Below are positions 33,968-41,589 of a DNA stretch of 64,000 bases, piece after piece (positions within the stretch are counted from its first letter, which is position 1; each line of letters begins with the position of its first letter). Made by a program: the position numbers and the translations under genes. The notes beneath the pieces are model-generated. The model saw only the letters and a program-made list of their open reading frames with translations, was not told the origin of the DNA and searched no databases. Source of the stretch: Planctellipticum variicoloris (lineage in GTDB: Bacteria; Planctomycetota; Planctomycetia; Planctomycetales; Planctomycetaceae). Where the stretch lies: the NCBI RefSeq assembly GCF_030622045.1, contig NZ_CP130886.1, forward strand, positions 3,981,557-4,045,556, given 5' to 3'.

Positions 33968-34708
33968 TCAGGCCGCTTCGCCCCAGGGGAGGGGAGCCGA
34001 GTCATCGCCCGTATCGGCCGCGGAATCCACAATTCGCAGGGGCTGCGGCTGCGCCGCCATCCCCTGACCGTACGTCGTATGGTAGCGGCCGTACCACTTG
34101 GCGGCCTCATCCATCGGCAACATCTTCGGCTGCCCGATCTGCCGCGCCAGATGCACCGTCTTGGCCACGTCTTCGGTCATCGCCGCCGCCTTCAGGGCCT
34201 CCCGCGGACTCGGCCCCCACGCAAAGACGCCATGATTGGCCAGCAGGATCGCCGGCGCCTGCGTCCGGTGCTGCAGCACCGCCCGACCAATCGCATCGCC
34301 GCTGTTGTCCACATACGGCGTACAAGGAATCTCGCCGCCGAATTCGTCGGCAATCGCCGTCAGGCACAGCGGTATCGGCTCGTGCAGTGCCGCAAACGCC
34401 GTCGCATAGTTGCTGTGCGTATGCACGACCCCGCGAATGCCGGGAATCTGCCGATACAGATGCAGGTGATGCGGCAGATCCACGCTCGGCCGCAGTTCGC
34501 CCGACACGATCCGCCCGGTCGAGACTTCCACCTCGACCAGCATTTCCGGCGTCAGGCGATCGTAGTCCACCCCGGACGGCTTGATCACCAGCCGGTCCAA
34601 TGCAGGTTCGTAACCGCTGACGTTCCCCGAGTGAATCGCCACCAGCCCCAGGACTGGCAGCATTCGATTGGCGTGGCAAACGTCTTCGCGAAGTCGGGTC
34701 AGAGTCAT
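33968..34708 (-). CDS. Class II aldolase / L-ribulose-5-phosphate 4-epimerase-like protein
   Basis: 246 residues from the ATG at 34708 (MTLTRLREDVCHANRMLPVL); an ATG at 34726 adds six residues. Motifs: SGNVSG and IKPSGVDYDRLTPE (phosphate binding), RPSVDLPHHLHLYRQ, VHTHS (zinc histidines) and LLANHGVFAWG (third zinc histidine). IPCTPYV matches AraD more closely than fuculose aldolase. AraD interconverts L-ribulose-5-P and D-xylulose-5-P. No arabinose catabolic gene is nearby; the neighbour is an epimerase acting on D-xylulose/D-ribulose-5-P, so a biosynthetic role is inferred. Confidence 0.85.
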   Translation of the reverse strand: MTLTRLREDVCHANRMLPVLGLVAIHSGNVSGYEPALDRLVIKPSGVDYDRLTPEMLVEVEVSTGRIVSGELRPSVDLPHHLHLYRQIPGIRGVVHTHSNYATAFAALHEPIPLCLTAIADEFGGEIPCTPYVDNSGDAIGRAVLQHRTQAPAILLANHGVFAWGPSPREALKAAAMTEDVAKTVHLARQIGQPKMLPMDEAAKWYGRYHTTYGQGMAAQPQPLRIVDSAADTGDDSAPLPWGEAA

Positions 34709-34739
34709 ATTTTTGGAATCTCTCATCGAGCCAGAGTTG

Positions 34740-35930
34740 TCAGGCGGCGCGCCTGCCTCCCGTCGAAGGAATTGGCGACCAGCGCAGCAGCTCCGCGCTG
34801 CGCTTCGGCACGGACGACGCCAGCACGCCCGACGCGGACACCAGGTACTCCCCCGGAATTCGCGCTGCGTTCTCCACGTTCACCCCGCCGTCAAACATCA
34901 ACTTAAAGTGGTGCTCGCTGCTCAACCGGCTGAAAAGCTTCGCGGCCTCCAGCGAACCCTCGCTGAGAGCCTGACCCGAGACTCCCAGCCGAGCAATCCC
35001 CATCACCATCACGAAATCGACCTGCGACAGATACTGCCGCATCCGTTCCACCGGAAAACCCTGCTGCCACACGATCCCCACCCGCTTGCCGCGCCGACGA
35101 CATTCCGCCATCAGCGACGTCAGATCGTCGCGAGAGTCGCAAGGCAACAGATACCAGTCCACTTGCCTCCAAGTCCGCTCGACCCAGGACCGCGGCCGAC
35201 GCGACATGACGTGCAGGCACACCGGCAATGCGGGCCAGCACCGCCGGACATCCTCCAGCCGCCCCAGCTCCACCGCAGCGGCCGACGGATTCACCGTCGC
35301 ATCGACCAGATCGACGTGGACATGATCGAGATGGTTCCCGACCTTTTGCCAGATTCCGGCGACGTCCTCATCCCCGGTCGCATAAACGGCAACCCCAAGC
35401 TGCCGGCTTCGTTCTGGAATCCTCAGGCCGGCTGCCGCACAGATGACGCCGGGAAGACTCAACGCCAGCATGACCCGCCAGCCGGCATATCCCAGAGGAG
35501 ACGCGACGCCGCCCCCCGTCAGCATGACGGCAATGCCGCACGCCGCAGCCGAAACAGCCACCAGCCAGGCCGCCAGCCGCAATCGGACATGCAGCGGGGA
35601 ATGTCGCTCCACCACTCCCAGGCAGGCCAGGCCCGCCAGCAGCGAGGCTCCGAGCGACAGCGCGGACACCCACCCGAGCTGCGCGAGAACCGGGACCCAC
35701 CAGAGCGGCAACACCTCAAACAACACGACGGCCATCAGACCGCCGACAATCGCCAGCTTCGAACGGGAGCGACAGACGCTGCGCACATGCTGACGCAATG
35801 TAGCCAACCCGGGCGCCCGACCGAGGCGCGCGAGCAGGCCCGGCGTCAGCTCGGCCAGCTCCGTACTGCCGTCCTCCGACAATTGCGGGAGGCAGCCGTC
35901 CGAACCACTGGCCATCGAATAGGAAACCAT
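34740..35930 (-). CDS. Membrane-anchored ribulose-phosphate 3-epimerase-like protein
   Basis: About 396 residues from the ATG at 35930; other in-frame starts exist. The N-terminal half has four hydrophobic segments (about 58-83, 86-106, 116-138, 153-171). The C-terminal half (about 177-390) aligns by motif with ribulose-5-phosphate 3-epimerase: HVHVDLVDATVNPS (metal ligands H205 and D207), VCLHVMSRRP (H240), VDFVMVMGIARLGVSGQAL (the usual MxVxPGxGGQ loop, altered) and LMFDGGVNVENA (D347). The metal-binding set is kept, while the substrate loop differs. Membrane fusion of this family is unusual. It is the first gene of the minus-strand operon. Confidence 0.8.
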   Translation of the reverse strand: MVSYSMASGSDGCLPQLSEDGSTELAELTPGLLARLGRAPGLATLRQHVRSVCRSRSKLAIVGGLMAVVLFEVLPLWWVPVLAQLGWVSALSLGASLLAGLACLGVVERHSPLHVRLRLAAWLVAVSAAACGIAVMLTGGGVASPLGYAGWRVMLALSLPGVICAAAGLRIPERSRQLGVAVYATGDEDVAGIWQKVGNHLDHVHVDLVDATVNPSAAAVELGRLEDVRRCWPALPVCLHVMSRRPRSWVERTWRQVDWYLLPCDSRDDLTSLMAECRRRGKRVGIVWQQGFPVERMRQYLSQVDFVMVMGIARLGVSGQALSEGSLEAAKLFSRLSSEHHFKLMFDGGVNVENAARIPGEYLVSASGVLASSVPKRSAELLRWSPIPSTGGRRAA

Positions 35931-36314
35931 TGCCGCCACTTGCTGCCCCGCTCGTCCGCACCGATCCAGCCGACCAGTGAGATGACCTGAAGTTGGCCCG
36001 CGGCGAGTGTTTATCGGAATCGTCAAATTGCTTCAAGACGGATTCTCAGCGTTTCACATGCCAAAATCCTTGGCACGTCACAACGTTACAACCCGTACTC
36101 ACTGTCCGCAGTCCTCCACCCGTGAAATCCCGGTGAAAAACTCTCTTTGCACTTTTCCGCTTGACTGCTACGGTTCGCCCGCTCGGCGTCTCCTCGCCAG
36201 GCTCGGCGACTCCCGTCTACCCAGCGATCTCCGGCACGGCGTCACCGGCGACCTCAACAGGTCTGCACGACTCATCACTCATTCCACTTTGCACCAGAAC
36301 CCGGAGCCCAACGC
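35931..36314. promoter_or_regulatory. Divergent regulatory region with a 17-bp dyad
   Basis: This 384-base gap separates the glycan operon (minus) from the sugar dehydrogenase gene (plus) and must carry both promoters. It is A/T-richer than the genes. TGCCAA-AATCC-TTGGCA at 36059-36075 is a perfect operator-like dyad. No -35/-10 pair could be chosen with confidence. Confidence 0.4.
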
Positions 36315-38747
36315 ATGGATCAACCGGAACCACTCCAAGGGGCGAAGCGTGCGTGGCGTCGCGCGGGACTGGCCGCAGGAGGAATAATCGCCCTCGCAGC
36401 ACTGGCGCTGACTGCGTTGCCATCCCGGATACCACAGCCATTGCGGATCGCTCCGCCGGCGCCTTCCGCCAATTCCGTTCGGCCCGCTCCCATTCGACTC
36501 CCGGCGACCCCCGGACACTTCCTGCCGTTTGTCTGCGAACCGGCGTTTGGGGAACACAAGTTCTGGGACCCGCTGTTTGTGGCGCCGCTGGGAGAAGACC
36601 GCACCACGCTCCTCGTCGTCGAGCGGTCGGGAACCGTCCAGGCCATCCGCAGGAATGACCAGGGCGATTTCTCCCGCTCAGCCTTTCTGAACCTCGAATC
36701 TCAGACCGTGCTGACCGCCTTTCGAGCCGGAGAAGGACTTCTCGGACTGGCCCTCCATCCCGAGTTCTCCCGTCAGACTTCGCCGCATCGCGGCGAAGTC
36801 TTTGCGTTTTATGTCGGACGGAGCGAGCAGGGCCTCGTCTGCCGCCTCTCCCGCTTCCGCACGTTCCCCGGCCAGCTCGATCGAGTTGACCCGGCCACCG
36901 AAGAAATCCTCATTGACCAGCTCGATCATCACCAGGCCCACAACGCCGGCAGCCTCGCCTTCGGCCCCGACGGCTTTCTCTACGTGGCCGTCGGCGACGA
37001 TGCCAACGACGGTCCGAATTCCCATGCCCAGCAAATCGGCCGCGATCTGTTCTCCGGCGTCCTCAGAATCGACGTCGATCGCCGCGGCGGAACAATCAGC
37101 CATGCCCCTCCCCGCCAGCCGGCAACCGGAAAGACCGCCGGATATCTGATCCCGTCCGACAACCCCTTCGTCGGTGAGCCCGACGCCCTCGAAGAGTTCT
37201 ACGCCATCGGCCTCCGAAATCCGTGGCGAATGTCCTTCGACCGAAAGTCCGGGAAACTCTACGTCTCCGACCCCGGCGACAAATCTCGCGAAGAAATCAA
37301 TCTCGTCGAGAAAGGGAGCAACTGCGGCTGGGGCGACTGGGAAGGAACTCTCGAGAACCGCACGGCGCCAGCCTCCAGCGCCCGACGCGGCATCCCCACG
37401 CCCCCCCTCTTCGAATACACGCGCGACTTCGCCCATCGCTGCGTCATCGGTGGCTACGTCTATCGCGGCCCCAGCTTCCCCGAGTTGCAGGGGCAATACG
37501 TCTATGCCGATCAGAGCGGTCGCATTTACGCCCTGGAGCTCCTCGACGAAGGAACTCGCGCCGGCGAGAACCGCCTGATCGCCATGCTCCCCGAACCCGG
37601 GATCGGCATCTCCTCCCTGGGCGAAGACGTCGACGGCGAACTCTACTTCTGCCTGATCGGAAAACTCGCCTCGGAAACCGGCAGCGTTTACCGCCTGCGA
37701 AAAACCGCCCCGACTGAGCGCGACGCCATGCCCCCGACGCTGGCCGACACCGGACTCTTCCTCGACGAGTCGGCCTCGACTCCCCACCCCCGCCTGACTC
37801 CCTTCGAAGTCAACACTCCCCTCTGGTCGGATGGCGCCGACAAACGGCGCTGGATCGCCCCCCCGCCCGACAAACAGGTCACGCTCAAGGAGGACGGGCA
37901 ACTCGACATTCCCGCCGGCGCCGTCTTCGTCAAACACTTCGCCCTGGCCACCGACCGGCGGCGCCCGGAACAACTGCGACCGCTCGAAACACGCGTCCTG
38001 ATCTGCAGCCCCGGCGGCGATGTCTTCGGCGCCTCGTACCGCTGGTCAGCGGACGGACACGAGACGCGCATCGTCAACTTTAACGAGGAAGAAGTCATCG
38101 AATGCGTCGACGGCCAGGGGCGGCCTGCGCAACAGACCTGGATGTATCCGGGACGCTTTGAGTGCCTGCTCTGCCACAACGACGCCTCCGGACACATCCT
38201 CGGCTTCTCCCTGAAACAGCTCGACCGGGACGTGCCCTGTCCCGGCGGAGAATCGCTGCATCAGTTCGAAGTTCTGTCGCTGAACGGAGTCATTTCCCCG
38301 GCCGATGCCGCGCTCGCCCGGTCGACGCCCCGGCAGCCGCTGGCTCCGCTGCACGACGCGACGGCGTCGCTGGAGGACCGCGTCCGCTCGTACCTGCATG
38401 TAAACTGCTCGGTATGCCACAACCCCGAGCGGCAGTTTGCCGCCTTCGACGCTCGATTTCTGCACCCCATTCCGTACACAGGCATCGTGAACGGCCCCGC
38501 GTATCACGCCGGCCCTCCCGGCCCCAATACTCGGATCATTCGACCGGGTGACCTGGAACACTCCATGATCTACCTGAGAATGTCGTCCTCCGTCCCCGAA
38601 AGCCGCATGCCCCCTCTCGGCTCGACCGTTGTCGATGCCCAGGCGGCCGCTGTGATCGCCGAGTGGATTCAGTCCCTCCCGCCGGATCGGACGGCGGCCC
38701 CTCCCGTCACCCATGTCGAGGAAGTCCGCGATAACTTCCGCAGGTAA
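36315..38747 (+). CDS. PQQ-type sugar dehydrogenase propeller fused to a two-haem c-type domain
   Basis: 810 residues. A single N-terminal membrane anchor (about 18-35) is followed by a soluble-glucose-dehydrogenase-like beta-propeller (about 65-475): GEGLLGLALHPEF, HNAGSLAFGPDGFLYVAVGD, YAIGLRNPWRMSFDRKSGKL, EINLVEKGSNCGWGDWEG. The C-terminal part (about 490-810) contains CLLCH near 616 and CSVCH near 697, two covalent haem c sites, with SRMPPLGS as a probable axial methionine region. It probably oxidises sugars at the membrane and passes electrons to haem. The GTG/ATG choice is settled by the anchor. Confidence 0.87.
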   Translation: MDQPEPLQGAKRAWRRAGLAAGGIIALAALALTALPSRIPQPLRIAPPAPSANSVRPAPIRLPATPGHFLPFVCEPAFGEHKFWDPLFVAPLGEDRTTLLVVERSGTVQAIRRNDQGDFSRSAFLNLESQTVLTAFRAGEGLLGLALHPEFSRQTSPHRGEVFAFYVGRSEQGLVCRLSRFRTFPGQLDRVDPATEEILIDQLDHHQAHNAGSLAFGPDGFLYVAVGDDANDGPNSHAQQIGRDLFSGVLRIDVDRRGGTISHAPPRQPATGKTAGYLIPSDNPFVGEPDALEEFYAIGLRNPWRMSFDRKSGKLYVSDPGDKSREEINLVEKGSNCGWGDWEGTLENRTAPASSARRGIPTPPLFEYTRDFAHRCVIGGYVYRGPSFPELQGQYVYADQSGRIYALELLDEGTRAGENRLIAMLPEPGIGISSLGEDVDGELYFCLIGKLASETGSVYRLRKTAPTERDAMPPTLADTGLFLDESASTPHPRLTPFEVNTPLWSDGADKRRWIAPPPDKQVTLKEDGQLDIPAGAVFVKHFALATDRRRPEQLRPLETRVLICSPGGDVFGASYRWSADGHETRIVNFNEEEVIECVDGQGRPAQQTWMYPGRFECLLCHNDASGHILGFSLKQLDRDVPCPGGESLHQFEVLSLNGVISPADAALARSTPRQPLAPLHDATASLEDRVRSYLHVNCSVCHNPERQFAAFDARFLHPIPYTGIVNGPAYHAGPPGPNTRIIRPGDLEHSMIYLRMSSSVPESRMPPLGSTVVDAQAAAVIAEWIQSLPPDRTAAPPVTHVEEVRDNFRR

Positions 38748-38781
38748 CAAGGCGACGAGACACTCCCGGCGGACGCCCACC

Positions 38782-40470
38782 ATGTCTGCGGACCAACGGA
38801 CTTCATCGCCCCCTCGCTGGTCGTGGTCCTCCATCGACGCCGGGATCGTCGCCCTGCTGATCGCACTGTCGATCGCGATATTTCTCAACCGCGGTCCGAC
38901 AGCGTATGACTGGCCCGCCATCGATATGGCCGCGTTCTACGAACGCCAGGCCGACCCCGCGTTTCTCCCGCACGACGACTTCACGAACGCCGCGTCTCAG
39001 GCGAATCCGCGACTCATTTTCGGCAATCTGGTCCTCGGCCTCATCGAGCTGTTCCGAGTCGACTGGTACGCGATCTACTTCGCGCTGAAGGTGCTGCTGG
39101 TCGTCGCTTTTCCGCCCCTCTGGTACCTGACGCTCCTCGCCGCCGTCCGCGAACGCCTCTCCGACGACCGACGGCAAGGCATTGCACGCGTGCTCGCCGG
39201 TCTCGCCGTCGCCCTGATCATGAACCGCAACTTCGCCGCATGGTTCTCCATCGCCTGGTGGACCCCGTACCCCCTCTTTGTCGGCCCGCACCCCTTCTCG
39301 CTCCTCCTCGGTCTGCTGGCGATCGTCATTGACTCCCGGCTCTCCGGCCGGCGCGCTGCCGCCACCCTTCCCCTCTGGATCGCCGCCACCCTGATCCATC
39401 CAGCGATCGGCCTGATCGTCTGGTGCTTCGCCGGACTGACCACCGTCCGCCGAACGGACTGGATAATGCATGCCATTCGAGGACTTCTGGGAGTACTCCT
39501 CCCGGCCTTGGCCGTCTCCCGGTGGTATCGGCCCGCATCCCCCCTGTCGACTGCGGAGTTCACCGACGTCTATCTCCGGATGAGCCATCCGTTCCACTAC
39601 GACCTCGCTCAACTCGGCAGCCATACGAAGTACCCGTGGTGGGTCAGCCTGCTGCTGCTCCTCGGACTGATGGCCGCCACCGGAATCGCCGCCTGGCGCA
39701 TCCGCCGGCCACGACTGGCAGCGTTGGCGGGCCTCTACATCCTGGCCTGCACCGGCTCTCTGGCGCTGCAGTACGTCGGCGCCGAGGTCTGGCCCTCGAA
39801 GCAGATCGTCCAGCTTGGCCCGACCCGCTTCTGCTCGGTCGGCTTCTACCTGCTGGCGGTGCTCGTCCTCTCAGTCGCCCTCGAACTCAAGCCCCCCGTC
39901 CAGCCGCTGCCAGCACTCCTGCAGCGTTTCTTCATCGCCCTCCAGCGACTTTTCACCCCCGCGCGCACGACGGTTGCCGCACTCGTCGCGGCTGTCGCGC
40001 TCTTTGCAAACTGCAGAGACGATCTGCAGTCGATCCGGGATCGCTCGCCGGCCTTCTACGACTGGGTCGACGCCTCAACGTCCCCCGACGCCGTCTTCCA
40101 CCTCCCCTACACGAACAAGCTCCATCAGGATCTCCCCGTCCTCGGCCGACGGGCGGTCCTCGCCTCCGAGGCCTTTCCGTTCCGCGAAGACGCCTTCCGC
40201 GAGTACGCCCGTCGGCTGGAAATCGGCTACGGCAGCCTGGACCGGCTCCGGGACTTTCCCGGACGAAGCATTCTCGACCGTCGCAACAACTTCTACCGCT
40301 CGCTGACCCCGGCGGACTTCGTCCGCATCGCCGACCAGTTTCGCCTGGACTACGCGATCGTCGATCAGTCGCATCGATCGGCCTTTGTCGGACGTCTCCC
40401 CTGCTTTGAGGATGAGCACATCGCAGTCTTCTCGCTCGAAACGCTCCGCAAACCGCCAAGTTCTCGTTGA
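38782..40470 (+). CDS. Polytopic membrane protein of unknown function
   Basis: 562 residues from the ATG at 38782. About ten to eleven hydrophobic segments span residues 20-440. The first loop contains DMAAFYERQADPAFLPHDDF, whose acidic residues lie where GT-C glycosyltransferases keep their catalytic Asp. The C-terminal about 130 residues are soluble (SPAFYDWVDASTSPDAVFHL, RRAVLASEAFPFREDAFREY, FRLDYAIVDQS). The plan (large N-terminal membrane domain, C-terminal soluble domain) parallels 15948 and 27339, but the motifs differ. No family is assigned. Confidence 0.75.
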   Translation: MSADQRTSSPPRWSWSSIDAGIVALLIALSIAIFLNRGPTAYDWPAIDMAAFYERQADPAFLPHDDFTNAASQANPRLIFGNLVLGLIELFRVDWYAIYFALKVLLVVAFPPLWYLTLLAAVRERLSDDRRQGIARVLAGLAVALIMNRNFAAWFSIAWWTPYPLFVGPHPFSLLLGLLAIVIDSRLSGRRAAATLPLWIAATLIHPAIGLIVWCFAGLTTVRRTDWIMHAIRGLLGVLLPALAVSRWYRPASPLSTAEFTDVYLRMSHPFHYDLAQLGSHTKYPWWVSLLLLLGLMAATGIAAWRIRRPRLAALAGLYILACTGSLALQYVGAEVWPSKQIVQLGPTRFCSVGFYLLAVLVLSVALELKPPVQPLPALLQRFFIALQRLFTPARTTVAALVAAVALFANCRDDLQSIRDRSPAFYDWVDASTSPDAVFHLPYTNKLHQDLPVLGRRAVLASEAFPFREDAFREYARRLEIGYGSLDRLRDFPGRSILDRRNNFYRSLTPADFVRIADQFRLDYAIVDQSHRSAFVGRLPCFEDEHIAVFSLETLRKPPSSR

Positions 40471-40547
40471 CCTCCATGCCGAATTTCGCCTACAAGTCCC
40501 GACTCCCTGTGATCCATTTCGAGATTCCCCTCTGTGAGGCCGGTTCC

Positions 40548-41468
40548 GTGGCTCGGGCCGCTGCTCGAACCCGACGACTGTCGCGACCGTGGGTATGGCT
40601 GATCCTTCTGGGTTCGGCCGTGCTCGGCGGCTGCAGCCTCATTCCCGGCCTCGACCGCGAAAACGTCTCCACCAATCGCCCGCTGCTGCCGCAGATGCAA
40701 GCCGGCAGCGGCACGATCCAGCTCGAACTGATCTTTGTCGAACGCTCCCCCGAAGACCCCCTCCTCGGCCCCGCCCTGTGGCGCGAAGTCGACCAGATCG
40801 GCGCCCTCCCCCCCAGGACTCGCAGCACCCTCCAGCGGAACGGGTTCCGGATCGGCCACGTCAGCTCGAACCCCCCGGAAGCTCTGCAGACGCTCCTCGG
40901 CATGGTTTCCGAAATCACCGATGCCGACGCCGACTCCCAGAACCTCCTGAAAGGTCGTCGGCTGGTCGTCCAGTCCGGCAAGGAAACCGAAGTCCAGACC
41001 AGCCCCCCCCTCGAATCCTGCACGATCAAACTTCCCGAGGACGAGGAATCCGAACGGACGTTTGCCAACGCCCGTTGCGTCTTCAGCGTCCGCGCCGTCC
41101 GACTGCAGGATGGCTGGGTTCGCGTCGACTTCCTCCCCGAAGTCCACCACGGCGAATCGGTCCTCCGTCGCCAGGCCGCCGAAACCGGCTGGATCCTCAA
41201 GGGAGGACAGCAGGTCCTCGCCCGCGAGGCCCAGAAATTCTCGATCACGCTCGGCGTCGGCGAATTCGCCGTCATCACCGCCGAAGACGGCCTCGAAGGG
41301 ACGCTCGGCGACAGCTTCTTCCGCACCCGCGACGGCGACACCAAACGCCAGCGGCTGCTGGTCGTCCGCCTCGCCGACATGGGCCGGGCCGACCCCATTT
41401 ACCAGCCCAAATCCGGCTCCCGCCCGTCGCCGATCAAACACAACCCCGTCCAGCTCACCCCGCAGTAA
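40548..41468 (+). CDS. Lipoprotein of unknown function
   Basis: 306 residues if the GTG at 40548 is used (GAGG upstream). The N terminus has an Arg-rich region, a hydrophobic core and a lipobox LGGC near residue 28, so the protein should be lipidated. An ATG at 40476 would add 24 residues before the leader. The mature part (TIQLELIFVERSPEDPLLGP, VDQIGALPPRTRSTLQRNGF, SITLGVGEFAVITAEDGLEG) looks mainly beta-structured. LELIFVER resembles secretin-adjacent planctomycete proteins, but no function is claimed. It follows the membrane protein gene by 77 bases. Confidence 0.75.
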   Translation: MARAAARTRRLSRPWVWLILLGSAVLGGCSLIPGLDRENVSTNRPLLPQMQAGSGTIQLELIFVERSPEDPLLGPALWREVDQIGALPPRTRSTLQRNGFRIGHVSSNPPEALQTLLGMVSEITDADADSQNLLKGRRLVVQSGKETEVQTSPPLESCTIKLPEDEESERTFANARCVFSVRAVRLQDGWVRVDFLPEVHHGESVLRRQAAETGWILKGGQQVLAREAQKFSITLGVGEFAVITAEDGLEGTLGDSFFRTRDGDTKRQRLLVVRLADMGRADPIYQPKSGSRPSPIKHNPVQLTPQ

Positions 41469-41589
41469 TCTCCCGGAACTCTCCCAGACCGGGATGGCAC
41501 GCATCAACCCCCGTTGATAGCATAGTCTCGCCGCAGCGAAACACCCTCCCTGGTCGTGCCGTTTCCCTGGCCTCGCGGGAATCATCGCC

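Noticed and set aside
36071-36095. Sigma-54-like TTGGCACG element
   Set aside because: The required TTGC at the -12 position is not at the right spacing.
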